NCBI RefSeq assembly: GCF_019659805.1
Contig: NZ_JAIFRO010000003.1
Span: forward strand, 243,711-307,710
Reading direction: 5' to 3'
From: Bartonella raoultii
Lineage (GTDB): Bacteria > Pseudomonadota > Alphaproteobacteria > Rhizobiales > Rhizobiaceae
DNA: 64,000 nucleotides
Both the position numbers and the translations under genes were made by a program. This document shows, piece by piece, positions 47,731 through 59,125 of the stretch. The notes below the pieces were generated by a model. The model was not told where the DNA came from. It did not search any database and saw only the letters and a program-made list of their open reading frames with translations. Numbering within the stretch: position 1 is the first letter of the stretch; each line of letters starts with the position of its first letter.

Positions 47731-50700
47731 TCAAACAGAATGTTGTTCTGCCATTTCTACAAGCTGTGTCATAATCGTTGCCGCTCCAACAAGTCTTTCA
47801 TCTACAGTAGCCCAATTTCGAATAAGAGCAATACTCTGATCCGATCGAATTTTTGCCATTGAACCTTGTTTTCCAACCCACTGGACAAGAGCAACACTAT
47901 TTGCAAAATAATTATTACGAAATTGTATAACAACACCTTTTGGTCCAGAATCCAATTTTTCTACATGTGCTTTCCGACATAATATTTTAATATAAAACAC
48001 TTTAAGAAGATGCTGGACTTCGAGAGGTAAAGGACCAAATCGATCAATTAATTCAGCCCCAAATTCATTAATTTGTTCTAAATCATCAAGTTCTGTCAAA
48101 CGACGATAAAGTCCCATTCGTAATGATAGATCAGGCACAAAACTTTCTGGTATCATTATGGTTATACCAAGTGAAATTTGAGGTGACCATTGCTTATCTT
48201 CACTTTTTTCTCCCTCTTTTAATTCAGCAACAGCTTCCTCAAGCATTTTTTGATAGAGCTCAAATCCAACTTCTTTAATATGCCCAGATTGCTCTTCACC
48301 TAAAAAATTACCTGAACCCCGAATATCCATGTCATGACTTGCTAATTGAAAGCCTGCCCCTAATGTATCAAGGGATTGTAAAACTTTAAGACGACGGTCG
48401 GCAGCAGGGGTTAAAATCTTACCTGAAGGATAAGTAAAAAGTGCATAAGCACGTTGTTTAGAGCGCCCTACCCTCCCTCGTAATTGATAAAGAGCAGAAA
48501 GACCAAACATCTCAGCACGATGCACGATTAAAGTATTGGCTGTTGGAATATCAAGCCCTGACTCAATGATGCTTGTTGATAACAAAACATCATATTGGCC
48601 ATCATAAAATGCATTCATAATATCATCAAGTTGTCCAGCTGGCATTTGTCCATGCGCGATAACAAACTTGAGTTCTGGTACATGTGTCTTAAGATATTCT
48701 TCTACAACACCAAGATCAGAAATACGAGGACATACATAAAAACTTTGTCCACCACGATAATATTCTCGAAGCAATGTCTCTCGTATAACAAGCGCATCAA
48801 AAGGTGAAATAAAAGTACGCACCGCCATTCTATCGATAGGTGGAGTTGTTATCAATGAAAGCTCACGTATCCCTGATAATGCTAACCCCAAAGTACGTGG
48901 TATGGGGGTTGCTGAAAGCGTAAGAACATGAATATCACTTTTAAGCTCTTTTAAGCGCTCTTTGTGTTTTACACCGAAATGCTGCTCCTCATCAATAACA
49001 AGAAGCCCTAACCGTAAAAAATTAACTGCATTGCTTAAGAGTGCATGCGTTCCAATAACAATATCAATTGTACCATCAGCAATACCTTTTTTAACTTGTG
49101 CGAGTTTCTTAGCTTTGACAAGCCTTGAAGCATGAGCAATCTTAACAGGTAATCCTTGAAACCGTGAACTAAAAGTCTTATAATGTTGTCGTGAAAGTAA
49201 AGTTGTTGGTACAACAACAGCAACCTGATATCCATTTAATGCAGCAACAAAAGCACTCCTAATAGCAACTTCTGTTTTTCCAAAACCAACATCGCCACAT
49301 ATCAAACGATCCATCGGTTTACCTGATGCTAAATCGTCTATAACAGCATCAATAGCATCTAATTGATCTTCCGTTTCTTCATAAGGAAAGCATGCAATAA
49401 ACTCATCAAATGGTCCAATTGGTGGAACGAGAGCAGGTGCAGAACGTGTAGCACGTTCTGCGGCTATACGGATTAATTGACCAGCCATTTCCAATAAATG
49501 TTTTTTAAGCCGTGTTTTGCGTGCTTGCCAAGCAACACCACCTAGTTTGTCTAATGTAATATCTGTTCCTTCTGACCCATAACGTGAAAGAAGTTCAATA
49601 TTTTCAACAGGAAGAAACAGCCTATCACCTCCAGCATACTTAATTTCGAGACAATCTCGTAAAATTCCTGTTGTAGTAATGGTTTTAAGACCTATGAATT
49701 TTCCAATACCATGATCGATATGCACAACAATATCGCCAGAATTTAAAGCAGAAATTTCAGAAATAAAATTTGTATTATTCTTACGTCGTTTTACTGTTCT
49801 CTTTAATCGATCACCAAGAATATCTTGCTCTGCGATAAGAGCAAAATCTTCAGTTTCAAAACCGTGTTCTATCCTTATAACAGCTGCTGATACATGATCA
49901 CGTGGCATTGCACTGACAGTTTGCAATGACTTTACAACATTTATTTTTTTTAACCCGTATTCGTCAAGAACCTGTATCAAACGATTGAGAGCCCCTTCGC
50001 TCCAACAGGCTAAAAGGACCTTCTTACCAGAAGCGCGTAATGAAGCAATATGATGAATAACACTTGAAAAAACATTCCTCTCTTGTGCATTACGCTCTGT
50101 TACAAAATCATATCCTGCATTAACATTCGCATGGATAATAGTTTTCTCAAGAGTTGGTGGAGCATGAAAAGGTATAAAATCAATATGTTTCTTAGATTTT
50201 TGCGCACATTCTAAAACATGCTCTGGAGTTAAATAAAGAAGATTAGGCTCTATTGGATGATAAGGAACAGAAATTTCTTTATCATTTTCACGCTCTTTGC
50301 GTGCATTATAATAATCTTCTATAAGACGATAACGTTCAATGAATATTTCTTCTGTGAGATGCTCAAAAACAACAGGTAAGTTACCACAATAGTCAAAAAA
50401 ATTATCAAGCTTTTCATAAAAAAATGGAAGCCAATGTTCCATACCAGCAAAACGCCGTCCTTGGGAAATTGCCTCATACAGCATGTTATTTTTTTGTGAT
50501 ACACCAAATGTGCGAATATAGTTGCTTTTAAAGCGACTTATGCGTTCCGGTGTCAGAACAACTTCACTCATAGCGTGTAATAAAAAATCTGTTTTTTGCT
50601 CTGTTGTTCTTTGGGTTTCTGGATCAAAAACGCGGATGCTTTCTAGGGTCTCTCCAAAAAAATCAAGACGCAAAGGTTTAATATCCATAGGAGAAAAAAT

Positions 50701-51231
50701 ATCGAGGATTCCTCCTCTCACTGCAAATTCACCAACGTCACGGACCACTGTAACACGTTCAAAACCATTGCATTCTAGAGACTTAATTAAATGCTCCATA
50801 CGAATAGATTGTCCAACGCGTACATGAATAATTTGATCTTCAATGATTTCACGAGGAGGTAATTTCTGCATCACTGCATTGGCTGTTGTTAATATAATTG
50901 CAGTATGTGGATTCTTACGCAAACTCGCTATATGCGCTAAAGTTGATAAACGATGTGCCACAATAGCAATTCCAGGTGACACGCGATCATAAGGCAAACA
51001 ATCCCATGCAGGAAATTGAAGTACAGGCAAACTGGGCTCAATAAAACTCAAGACTTGCTTTAAATGAGCAAGTTTTGTCCCATCGCGAACGACATAAATC
51101 AAAGGGGTATCCTGTGCAATTTCTGAACGCACTTTTGCAAGTGCAAAAGCTTCAAAGCCTTCAGGAATCCCATCAAAAATCATATGAGTAGAAATATTTT
51201 TGGGGACAGTAATTTTTTTTAATATAGGCAT
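47731..51231 (-). CDS. mfd: Transcription-repair coupling factor Mfd
   Basis: Removes stalled RNA polymerase and recruits UvrA. 1166 residues: UvrB-like N-terminal module (about 20-300), RNAP-interacting CarD-like domain (GDIVVHIDHGIGKFIGL), a RecG-like translocase with GDVGFGKTEVA, DEEQ, SATPIPRTL and QLRGRVGRS motifs, and a C-terminal TRCF domain. All complete. It overlaps sdhE by 13 bases, so the pair is co-transcribed. LexA is also in this window, but Mfd is not normally an SOS gene. Confidence 0.96.
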   Translation of the reverse strand: MPILKKITVPKNISTHMIFDGIPEGFEAFALAKVRSEIAQDTPLIYVVRDGTKLAHLKQVLSFIEPSLPVLQFPAWDCLPYDRVSPGIAIVAHRLSTLAHIASLRKNPHTAIILTTANAVMQKLPPREIIEDQIIHVRVGQSIRMEHLIKSLECNGFERVTVVRDVGEFAVRGGILDIFSPMDIKPLRLDFFGETLESIRVFDPETQRTTEQKTDFLLHAMSEVVLTPERISRFKSNYIRTFGVSQKNNMLYEAISQGRRFAGMEHWLPFFYEKLDNFFDYCGNLPVVFEHLTEEIFIERYRLIEDYYNARKERENDKEISVPYHPIEPNLLYLTPEHVLECAQKSKKHIDFIPFHAPPTLEKTIIHANVNAGYDFVTERNAQERNVFSSVIHHIASLRASGKKVLLACWSEGALNRLIQVLDEYGLKKINVVKSLQTVSAMPRDHVSAAVIRIEHGFETEDFALIAEQDILGDRLKRTVKRRKNNTNFISEISALNSGDIVVHIDHGIGKFIGLKTITTTGILRDCLEIKYAGGDRLFLPVENIELLSRYGSEGTDITLDKLGGVAWQARKTRLKKHLLEMAGQLIRIAAERATRSAPALVPPIGPFDEFIACFPYEETEDQLDAIDAVIDDLASGKPMDRLICGDVGFGKTEVAIRSAFVAALNGYQVAVVVPTTLLSRQHYKTFSSRFQGLPVKIAHASRLVKAKKLAQVKKGIADGTIDIVIGTHALLSNAVNFLRLGLLVIDEEQHFGVKHKERLKELKSDIHVLTLSATPIPRTLGLALSGIRELSLITTPPIDRMAVRTFISPFDALVIRETLLREYYRGGQSFYVCPRISDLGVVEEYLKTHVPELKFVIAHGQMPAGQLDDIMNAFYDGQYDVLLSTSIIESGLDIPTANTLIVHRAEMFGLSALYQLRGRVGRSKQRAYALFTYPSGKILTPAADRRLKVLQSLDTLGAGFQLASHDMDIRGSGNFLGEEQSGHIKEVGFELYQKMLEEAVAELKEGEKSEDKQWSPQISLGITIMIPESFVPDLSLRMGLYRRLTELDDLEQINEFGAELIDRFGPLPLEVQHLLKVFYIKILCRKAHVEKLDSGPKGVVIQFRNNYFANSVALVQWVGKQGSMAKIRSDQSIALIRNWATVDERLVGAATIMTQLVEMAEQHSV

Positions 51232-51527
51232 CGGAATTCATTAAATTTTAAACGAGCATAATAATTGGCAATATCACGAAAAAGTAAGCTATCAACTTCA
51301 GAGGGTGGTAAAATTTCTCCAGTAATCCATTTCAATAAATCCCGATCATTAAAAGACATAATATATTCAAATTCAGAAACTGTTTCATCACTCATTTCAG
51401 TAATATGGGCATCTACATAATGTCCAAAAATAAAATCCATTTCACGAATACCGCGGTGCCATGCACGAAAAAGCAATCGGCGACGACGCGCATCCAATTG
51501 ATTTTTGTTAACGACAAAAACTGCCAT
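51219..51527 (-). CDS. sdhE: Succinate dehydrogenase flavinylation factor SdhE/SDHAF2 (CptB-like)
   Basis: 102-residue small helical protein with the RGxxE motif (WHRGIREMDFIFG) needed for covalent FAD attachment to SdhA. The pairing with mfd is conserved in many alphaproteobacteria. Its stop overlaps the mfd start. Upstream is an AGGAG site before ATG 51527. Confidence 0.9.
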   Translation of the reverse strand: MAVFVVNKNQLDARRRRLLFRAWHRGIREMDFIFGHYVDAHITEMSDETVSEFEYIMSFNDRDLLKWITGEILPPSEVDSLLFRDIANYYARLKFNEFRCLY

Positions 51528-51604
51528 AAAAATCTCCTTGAATTCACTGAAAAGTGATATATTTATACTTTTTTAATATTTGGAATAAACTTTGTAGCTT
51601 ATCC

Positions 51605-52285
51605 TTAGGGAAGTTCAATAATCTTTTTTTCTTTAAGCGTAATTCTACGATGCATTTGTTTGGCTAAAGCATAATTATGTGTTGCAATAAGAGCAGCAAG
51701 ACCAGATTGACGAACAAGCGCTGATAAAGCTTGAAAAACATAAGCTGAAGTGACAGGATCAAGATTTCCTGTAGGTTCATCGGCCAAAAGAACTGAAGGG
51801 GCATTAGCTACTGCACGTGCAATAGCAACACGTTGTTGTTCGCCACCAGATAATTCCGATGGACGATGGTTTGCGCGATGAGAAACACGTAAATATTTCA
51901 AAAGCTTAAATGCACGATCTTCTGCTACAGATTTTTTAAACCCCGCTATCATTTGTGGTATCATGATATTTTCTAAAGCTGTAAACTCTGGAAGCAAATG
52001 ATGAAATTGATACACAAAGCCTATATCATTTCGTCTGATAGCAGTTCGTTCATCATCAGAACGCTTTGCACAAGAAATCCCTCTTAACATGACATCACCA
52101 GCTGTAGGTTTTTCCAATAATCCCGCAATATGAAGAAGAGTTGATTTTCCAGCACCAGATGGTGCGACAAGTGCAACAAGCTCTCCACGATTAAGGATAA
52201 AATTTGCTTTATCCAAAATAATGAGAGGTTTATTACTTTCAAAAAAATGCCGTTCAATCTCTACAAGCTCTAAAATTGCTGTCAT
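51605..52285 (-). CDS. lolD: Lipoprotein-release ABC transporter ATPase LolD
   Basis: ATPase that powers transfer of lipoproteins from the inner membrane to LolA. Walker A is GAGKST (about 42-47), the signature is [10 protein letters not shown], Walker B is [12 protein letters not shown]. The start ATG shares its A with the stop of the permease gene (TAATG), so translation is coupled. Confidence 0.94.
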   Translation of the reverse strand: MTAILELVEIERHFFESNKPLIILDKANFILNRGELVALVAPSGAGKSTLLHIAGLLEKPTAGDVMLRGISCAKRSDDERTAIRRNDIGFVYQFHHLLPEFTALENIMIPQMIAGFKKSVAEDRAFKLLKYLRVSHRANHRPSELSGGEQQRVAIARAVANAPSVLLADEPTGNLDPVTSAYVFQALSALVRQSGLAALIATHNYALAKQMHRRITLKEKKIIELP

Positions 52286-53553
52286 TATTCATACCTCAAA
52301 GCTTGCACAGGATCTAGCTTAGCTGCACGCCATGCCGGAATAATTGCAGCAAAAAATGACAAAGCTAAAGCCATCACAGCAACCATAACAGTCTCTCCCC
52401 ACTCAATTTGTGCAGGCAATTTTGTTAAAAAATAAAGTTGAGGATTAAAAACATCAACATTAAACAACCAAGAGATAAAATTTTGAATATGATTGATATT
52501 CGCAGTTGCTATGATACCAAAAATTAAGCCTAATATTGTTCCAATAAACCCAATCATCATACCAGTAATAATAAATATACGCAAAATTGCACTTTGTTGT
52601 GCACCCATTGTACGTAAAATTGCAATATCATGGCTTTTGTCTTTTACAAGCATAATCAGTCCTGAAATAATATTTAAAGCAGCAACGAGAACAATTAGCG
52701 AAAGAATAAAAAACATAACATTTCGTTCAATTTGTAAAGCTGAGAAAAAAGCTTGATTGCGCGCACGCCAATCAATTAAATAAACCTGTTGTTCAATAGC
52801 TTTTTCTATCATTGGTTTTATTAGATCAACCGAATCTGGATCATTGAGAAAGAGCTCTAAAGACTGAACCTTATTCCCCAAATTAAAAAACATTTGTGCT
52901 TCATGAAGAGGCATAAAAACAAATATTGAATCATATTCAGACATACCAACTTCAAAAATAGCAGATACTTTATAAGCTTTAACACGTGGTGTAATCCCAA
53001 AAGGAGTCTCATCACCATCTGGAGTAACAATACGAAGATCACTCCCAATTGACAGGCCTAACTTTGCAGCTAAGCCACTTCCAATTGCTACCCCTTCTTC
53101 TTTATCAAAATGTGAAAGAGATCCTAATTTAATATTTTGGGATACTGTTTTAAGTTTCTCTAAATCTTGTTTACGCATACCACGAACCAAAGCACCTGAT
53201 CCTCCTTGTAGTTGTCCCTGCACAAGTGCTTGGCCTTCAATAACAGGTAAAGCAAATTTCACACCCTTCACGGATTCTAAAGAGGAAATAAGAGTTTCAT
53301 AATCAGAAAAACCAGAATTAACTGTTTGAACAATAAGATGACCATTCATACCAAGAATACGATTAAGGAGCTCTGTACGAAAGCCATTCATCACTGCCAT
53401 TACAACCACCAGAGCAAAGACCCCTAGCATAATTCCAATTAAAGAAATAATAGAAATAACAGATGCAACAACATGTTTTTTATGAGGAATCATATAACGG
53501 AAAGCAATCATCCACTCATAAGATGACAACCATTTATTTCTCAACCTCATCAT
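52285..53553 (-). CDS. lolC: Lipoprotein-release permease, LolC/LolE (LolF-type)
   Basis: 422 residues: an N-terminal membrane segment (about 25-50), a large periplasmic domain, and three C-terminal membrane segments (FtsX-type permease with the [12 protein letters not shown] coupling motif). Only one permease gene is present here, suggesting a single-permease Lol transporter that works as a homodimer, as in many alphaproteobacteria. It starts 8 bases after the proS stop. Confidence 0.9.
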   Translation of the reverse strand: MMRLRNKWLSSYEWMIAFRYMIPHKKHVVASVISIISLIGIMLGVFALVVVMAVMNGFRTELLNRILGMNGHLIVQTVNSGFSDYETLISSLESVKGVKFALPVIEGQALVQGQLQGGSGALVRGMRKQDLEKLKTVSQNIKLGSLSHFDKEEGVAIGSGLAAKLGLSIGSDLRIVTPDGDETPFGITPRVKAYKVSAIFEVGMSEYDSIFVFMPLHEAQMFFNLGNKVQSLELFLNDPDSVDLIKPMIEKAIEQQVYLIDWRARNQAFFSALQIERNVMFFILSLIVLVAALNIISGLIMLVKDKSHDIAILRTMGAQQSAILRIFIITGMMIGFIGTILGLIFGIIATANINHIQNFISWLFNVDVFNPQLYFLTKLPAQIEWGETVMVAVMALALSFFAAIIPAWRAAKLDPVQALRYE

Positions 53554-53561
53554 AATATTGC

Positions 53562-54890
53562 CTATTTAATTACAGAAAATTGGCTGAGAGCATCTTCAAC
53601 CGTTACAGTTTTTTTGCTACCTGTTTTTCGATCTTTTATTTCAACTTCATTTTGTGCAAGACCTTTAGGTCCAACGATGATTTGTGTCGGTAAACCAATC
53701 AAATCCATTGTAGCAAACTTTGATCCAGGACGCTCATTATTATCATCTAATAATGGGTCTAAACCAGCTGCTCTTAATCCCTGATAGAGCATTTCACAAG
53801 CATGTGTACATTTCTCATCATCTGGCTTCATGTTAATGATACCAACATCAAATGGTGCCATTGATTTTGGCCACATAATACCATTTTCATCATGAAAAGC
53901 TTCAATCACTGCAGCAACAAGACGTGAAGGTCCAATACCATAAGATCCCATAGAAACTATATGTTCTTTTCCATCCTTCCCCATGACTTTTGCTCCCATG
54001 GGAGAAGAATATTTCGTACCAAAATGAAAAATATGTCCAACCTCAATACCACGCGCTGAAAGACGATTTTGCTTAGAAACTTGCGCCCACTCTTCTTCAT
54101 TATGCATTTCTTCTGTTGCTGCATAAAAGGACGTCCACTCTTTCACAATATTAGCTAATTTAGCTTTATCACTGAAATCAATAGAACTATCTGGAACCGT
54201 AAGTTCAAGAAATTGTTTATCGCAAAATATAGCGCTTTCTCCCGTTTCAGCCAAAATAATAAATTCGTGACTAAGTTCCCCACCAATTGGGCCTGTATCA
54301 GCACGCATAGGAATTGCTCTTAAACCAAGACGAGAAAAAGTACGTAAATAAGCAATAAACATACGATTATAAGATGTTTTAGAGCCTTCATAATCAAGAT
54401 CAAAAGAATAAGCATCTTTCATTAAAAATTCTCGTGAACGCATCACGCCAAAACGTGGACGGATTTCATCACGAAACTTCCATTGAATATGATACAAATT
54501 AAGTGGAAGGTCTTTATAAGAACGAATATAGGAACGAAAAATATCAGTAACCATTTCTTCATTTGTCGGACCATAAAGTAAATCACGCTTTTGACGATCT
54601 TTAATGCGGAGCATTTCTAAACCATAATCATCATAACGACCACTTTCACGCCAAAGATCTGCAGATTGAATGGTGGGCATCAATATTTCTATAGCACCAG
54701 CCCGTTCTTGCTCTTCACGTATAATCTTACAAACTTTATCAAGTACTTTTTTACCTAAGGGAAGCCAAGAATAAATCCCTGATGTTTGTTGACGAATCAT
54801 ACCAGCACGCAACATAAATCGATGAGAAACAATCTCGGCTTCCTTAGGAGTCTCTTTTAAAAGTGGGAGAAAATATTGAGAAAGACGCAT
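53562..54890 (-). CDS. proS: Prolyl-tRNA synthetase, short alphaproteobacterial form
   Basis: Class II synthetase with motif 2 ([25 protein letters not shown]) and motif 3 ([10 protein letters not shown]), and a C-terminal anticodon-binding domain. At 442 residues it lacks the long editing (INS) insertion between motifs 2 and 3 found in E. coli ProRS, so misacylated Ala-tRNA(Pro) must be cleared by a separate factor. GGAG lies about 13 bases before ATG 54890. First gene of the proS-lolC-lolD transcript. Confidence 0.95.
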   Translation of the reverse strand: MRLSQYFLPLLKETPKEAEIVSHRFMLRAGMIRQQTSGIYSWLPLGKKVLDKVCKIIREEQERAGAIEILMPTIQSADLWRESGRYDDYGLEMLRIKDRQKRDLLYGPTNEEMVTDIFRSYIRSYKDLPLNLYHIQWKFRDEIRPRFGVMRSREFLMKDAYSFDLDYEGSKTSYNRMFIAYLRTFSRLGLRAIPMRADTGPIGGELSHEFIILAETGESAIFCDKQFLELTVPDSSIDFSDKAKLANIVKEWTSFYAATEEMHNEEEWAQVSKQNRLSARGIEVGHIFHFGTKYSSPMGAKVMGKDGKEHIVSMGSYGIGPSRLVAAVIEAFHDENGIMWPKSMAPFDVGIINMKPDDEKCTHACEMLYQGLRAAGLDPLLDDNNERPGSKFATMDLIGLPTQIIVGPKGLAQNEVEIKDRKTGSKKTVTVEDALSQFSVIK

Positions 54891-55114
54891 TGAAATAATT
54901 AACTCCTAACTAGATCCATTGTATTAAAACAATGAAAAATATATCCTACGCTCATCTATAGCTACATTCTAAATACTTGCCAATATAACGATCATGTTAT
55001 TGAAAAATTTATGTCTTATCTTGCTTATCAGCTTTATTTTTAGTGATAAAATGCTTTGATAAGCCCCTCCCCCTTTCTTTCATAAAAAAAATGATATAAT
55101 AATACTAAAGTACT

Positions 55115-56791
55115 TTATTTTGATCTGTGTAAAAAAACTGTACAGATAGGCTTTTTTTTCCAAACTTCATGAGTTGCAGATCTCACTGCACGTCGTATTG
55201 CTTCTTGAACAAGTTCATTATTTTTTCGTTTAATACGTGGAATATTATAAAAAGTATTTTCCACTACATCGAAAAGAATATCTTTCAAACTTTCTCCTTT
55301 TTCATTTCTTACAGGTAATCCAAATGTGCTCAAACCAATATCACCATATAATTCATGCTTATTATTCAAATGGATAGAAACAGCAATATAACCAGCATAA
55401 CTTAATTTGCGACGTTCACGAATTCCTAATTCATCCTCATTTCCTAGAAGACAACCATCTTTATAAATACGACCAACAGGAACTTGATCAATAACTTCTA
55501 CAGGATCTGGAGCAAGGCGTAATATACTACCGTTTCTTATATCCGTCACAATTTTGATACCTGCTTGACGGGCTAGTTCCGCTTGAGCAGTAAGATGCAT
55601 TGCCTCACCATGTACAGGCACAAGTATCTGTGGTTTTATCCAATCATACATCTGTAAAAGCTCTAGGCGACGGGGATGACCTGAAACATGGACAAGTTCA
55701 TCCTCATTTGTAATTACTTTAATACCTAGATCAATGAAACGATTTTGTATCTCGATAATCGCTTTTTCATTTCCTGGAATACTTCTTGAAGAATAAATAA
55801 CAGTATCACCAGAAGAAAGTGCAATATTTCTCATCTCATTGCGTGATAATTTAGCTAAAGCAGCACATGGCTCCCCTTGGCTCCCCGTTACCACCAAAAC
55901 AAGGTCTTTGCGTGGAATATAACCATAATCTTCTTCGCTAACAAATGGTGCTAACCCATTCATATAACCTAACTCTTCTGCAATCATAATACTACGCTTA
56001 AGGGATCGTCCAACAATGAGGACCTTACGCCCAACAGATTCGGCAGCAAGAGCAATTGAACGTATCCGACCAACATTCGATGCAAAAGTTGCTATTGCAA
56101 CTCGTCCTTCCGCTTTTGAAATAATTTCAGAAAGACTACTCTGAACTTGTTGCTCTGATGCTGTTATACCATCTCGACATGCATTTGTAGAATCGCACAG
56201 TAATGCTAAAATACCTTTTTTGCCTAAAGTTCGAAACCGTTTTTCATCCGTTATAGGCCCCAACGAAGGTCTATGATCAATTTTCCAATCTCCTGTATGA
56301 ATTACAGTTCCTAAAGAGGTTGTAATCGCTAAAGATACAGATTCTGGAATGGAATGATTAACAGCGATAGCTTCTATTGCAAAGGGGCCAACCTGAAAAC
56401 AATCACCAGCTTTAAAAATATTGAATGAAACTTTATGAAATTCAAAGTCTGATTGTTTTTTACTTTCCAATAATCCTGCTGTGAAAGCTGTACAGTAAAG
56501 TGGAATTTGTAATTTTGGCCATAAATCAAGAACAGCACCATAATGATCTTCATGAGCATGCGTTAAAACAAGACCACGTATATTATGTTTTTCACTTTCT
56601 AGGAAACGAATATCAGGTAAAATAAGATCTGCTCCTGGTAACTCAGCTCCCGCAAAACTAACACCCATATCAACAAGTAGCCATTCACGAAGATCTTGAG
56701 AACCAAATCCATAAGCAGCCAAATTCATGCCGATTTCACCTACCCCTCCAAAAGGTAAAAAAACAAACTCATTTTTATTGGCTGCAAGCAT
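55115..56791 (-). CDS. rnj: Ribonuclease J
   Basis: Metallo-beta-lactamase/beta-CASP ribonuclease with endo- and 5'-exonuclease activity. The zinc motif HAHEDH is at residues 78-83, and the beta-CASP region contains ATFASNVGRIRSI and GSQGEP, plus VHGEAMH and VSGHPRR. A GAGGAG ribosome site fixes the start at ATG 56791 (MLAANKNEF); the longer frame from TTG 56812 overlaps that site. With RNase E also present, the cell has both main RNA-decay enzymes, as usual in alphaproteobacteria. Confidence 0.93.
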   Translation of the reverse strand: MLAANKNEFVFLPFGGVGEIGMNLAAYGFGSQDLREWLLVDMGVSFAGAELPGADLILPDIRFLESEKHNIRGLVLTHAHEDHYGAVLDLWPKLQIPLYCTAFTAGLLESKKQSDFEFHKVSFNIFKAGDCFQVGPFAIEAIAVNHSIPESVSLAITTSLGTVIHTGDWKIDHRPSLGPITDEKRFRTLGKKGILALLCDSTNACRDGITASEQQVQSSLSEIISKAEGRVAIATFASNVGRIRSIALAAESVGRKVLIVGRSLKRSIMIAEELGYMNGLAPFVSEEDYGYIPRKDLVLVVTGSQGEPCAALAKLSRNEMRNIALSSGDTVIYSSRSIPGNEKAIIEIQNRFIDLGIKVITNEDELVHVSGHPRRLELLQMYDWIKPQILVPVHGEAMHLTAQAELARQAGIKIVTDIRNGSILRLAPDPVEVIDQVPVGRIYKDGCLLGNEDELGIRERRKLSYAGYIAVSIHLNNKHELYGDIGLSTFGLPVRNEKGESLKDILFDVVENTFYNIPRIKRKNNELVQEAIRRAVRSATHEVWKKKPICTVFLHRSK

Positions 56792-56844
56792 AAACATCTC
56801 CTCAATGATCAAAATAATCTGATGATAAAATAAATTTTAATATA

Positions 56845-57648
56845 TTAATAACGATCTACATAAACAGAAGCTGCCAAACCAAAATGAACATCTCCAGCAG
56901 TTATAATGGCTTTTTGACCATTTGTCTGTTTTATGATACAATTGAAATCGCTATCTAGTCCCTCAAAAATACCTTCGGTAATTTTTTTGTCATCAATTAT
57001 TTTAACATATTGTCCAAGATGAGCTGAATATAAAAGCCATTTTTCACGGATAATATCCTGTCCTCTTGTTTGCTGCCAAAGAAGATAATTCTTCGCAAAA
57101 GATTCCGTTAAAGCCGTAAATAACTGTTCTGTTTCAATATGCAAACCAATATTCTTTAAGCTTGAAGTAGGATACGGTGCATTTTCATAATGATATTTTA
57201 CATTTATTCCAATACCAATTACCAATGCATCCTGTTGCGTTGGTAATTTAAAAATTTCAAGTAAGATTCCAGCGCCTTTCGCTCCTCTTAGCAAAATATC
57301 ATTTGGCCATTTTAAACTCACAATATTATTTATTTGTTTTTCATCTTCTATAAATTGCTTTATTGCCTCTACCACACTTACTCCAGAAACAAAACCAAGC
57401 TGAGCAGCTGTTTTATGAACAATACCATCAATTAATAAAACACTAGAATAAAGGTTTCCCCTAGGACTAGACCATATTCTACCTCGTCTCGCTCTTCCTT
57501 GTAATTGCTCTTGTGCAACAACCCAAAGATTTCCGCCATGACCAGCTTGTGCTTTTTGCTGAGCAATAAGATTTGTTGATTCAACAGCTTCGTATGATAC
57601 AACAGTGTATCCTTGTTTTTGTGCAAAATCTGATAAAAGATAAACCAT
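56845..57648 (-). CDS. birA: Biotin-[acetyl-CoA-carboxylase] ligase
   Basis: Attaches biotin to carboxylases. The nucleotide/biotin motif is QGRARRGRIWSSPRGNLYSS, followed by SLKWPNDIL and GIGINV. At 267 residues it has only catalytic and C-terminal domains and no N-terminal DNA-binding domain, so it cannot act as a repressor like E. coli BirA. It begins 5 bases after nuoN and is likely the last gene of the nuo operon. Confidence 0.93.
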   Translation of the reverse strand: MVYLLSDFAQKQGYTVVSYEAVESTNLIAQQKAQAGHGGNLWVVAQEQLQGRARRGRIWSSPRGNLYSSVLLIDGIVHKTAAQLGFVSGVSVVEAIKQFIEDEKQINNIVSLKWPNDILLRGAKGAGILLEIFKLPTQQDALVIGIGINVKYHYENAPYPTSSLKNIGLHIETEQLFTALTESFAKNYLLWQQTRGQDIIREKWLLYSAHLGQYVKIIDDKKITEGIFEGLDSDFNCIIKQTNGQKAIITAGDVHFGLAASVYVDRY

Positions 57649-57653
57649 ATGTG

Positions 57654-59114
57654 TTAAAATAGTGCTGCGGCGGCTTTTTCTGCCAACTCAGCAAACCAAA
57701 TTCCGAAAAACGTATAAAATAAAATAAATAAAGCAGAAAGGCCAAGACAAAACTGAAGCTCATTTGATACAATAATAAAATGTGCTTTTGCCTCATCAAA
57801 CCACATAATCTTGATAACACGCAAATAATAAAAAGCCCCAATAACAGATGCTATCATACCAACAATAACAAGGGGTGTAAGACCAGCATGAACAGCAGCA
57901 GAAAATGTATACCACTTACCAAAAAAACCAGCCATAGGTGGTATACTTGCTAAAGAAAAAAGCTGTATCGTCATTACAACAGCCATAAATGGATTTGTCT
58001 TGACTAACCCTGAAAGATCATAAATGTTCTCAACATTTCCATTTCTTAATCGCATTCCAAGAATAAAAGCAAATGAACCAATTGTCATACCAAGATAAAT
58101 TGTCATATAAAGAATAACACTTTTGACCCCAAGCATATCTCCAGCTGCTAAACCAACAAGTGCATATCCCATATGACTAATCGATGAATAAGCCATTAAA
58201 CGCTTAATATTACTTTGACCAATCGCTGCAAATGCACCAAGTATCATTGAAGCAATTGCCATAAATATCAAAATTTGTTGCCATGCAGGCATAGAGCCAT
58301 TAGAGCTTCCTAATGGAATGAAAGTCATAACAATAATACGAATGATTAAGGCCATTGCCGCAACTTTAGGAGCACCAGCAAAAAATGCTGTAATGGGTGT
58401 TGGTGCCCCTTCATAAACATCAGGTGTCCACATATGAAATGGAACCACAGAAATTTTGAAAGCTAAACCTGCTAAAATAAAGACAATTCCAAAAATAACA
58501 CCCAATTGTAAACTACTACCAGTGAGAGAAACAGCAATTTCACGGAAACCAATTTGACCAGTAAAACCATAAAGCAAGGAAATACCATAAAGTAATAAAC
58601 CCGAAGATAATGCTCCTAATACAAAGTACTTTAGACCAGCTTCAGAAGATTTTATGTTATTACGATTAATCGCAGCTAAAACATATAATGCTAAAGACTG
58701 TAACTCTAATCCCATATAAAGCGACAACGTATTGCCCGCTGAAATCATCAACATCATACCAAGAGTTGCAAAAAGAACGAGTACAGGAAATTCAAATATA
58801 TCAAATTTTTGTACACTGGTAAAATTAACAGACATAATAAGAGCAAAAAGCGCACCAATAAGCGTTAAAATTTTCATATAACGACCAAAGGAGTCAATAA
58901 TGAGCGCATTGGTTTGAAACAAGCCATTTTTCGGAAAAATAATAATTATAACAATAGTTGCTACAAAAAGAGCAATAGCTAATCCCGTAACGGTTAAAGA
59001 AGCGCGCGCTTTGGAATAAACACCTATCAAGAGCAACACAACTCCTCCTAATGCTATTAAAATTTCTGGAAGAATTAACACTAATTGAGCGATTATTTCA
59101 GTTTGCATGAGCAT
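57654..59114 (-). CDS. nuoN: NADH-quinone oxidoreductase subunit N
   Basis: Antiporter-like proton-pumping subunit of complex I. 486 residues, about 14 membrane segments, with the conserved Lys/Glu region (GLELQSLALYVLAA; FKISVVPFHMWTPDVYEGAPTP). Starts at ATG 59114, 11 bases after nuoM. Confidence 0.96.
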   Translation of the reverse strand: MLMQTEIIAQLVLILPEILIALGGVVLLLIGVYSKARASLTVTGLAIALFVATIVIIIIFPKNGLFQTNALIIDSFGRYMKILTLIGALFALIMSVNFTSVQKFDIFEFPVLVLFATLGMMLMISAGNTLSLYMGLELQSLALYVLAAINRNNIKSSEAGLKYFVLGALSSGLLLYGISLLYGFTGQIGFREIAVSLTGSSLQLGVIFGIVFILAGLAFKISVVPFHMWTPDVYEGAPTPITAFFAGAPKVAAMALIIRIIVMTFIPLGSSNGSMPAWQQILIFMAIASMILGAFAAIGQSNIKRLMAYSSISHMGYALVGLAAGDMLGVKSVILYMTIYLGMTIGSFAFILGMRLRNGNVENIYDLSGLVKTNPFMAVVMTIQLFSLASIPPMAGFFGKWYTFSAAVHAGLTPLVIVGMIASVIGAFYYLRVIKIMWFDEAKAHFIIVSNELQFCLGLSALFILFYTFFGIWFAELAEKAAAALF

Positions 59115-59125
59115 TATTCTCTTAT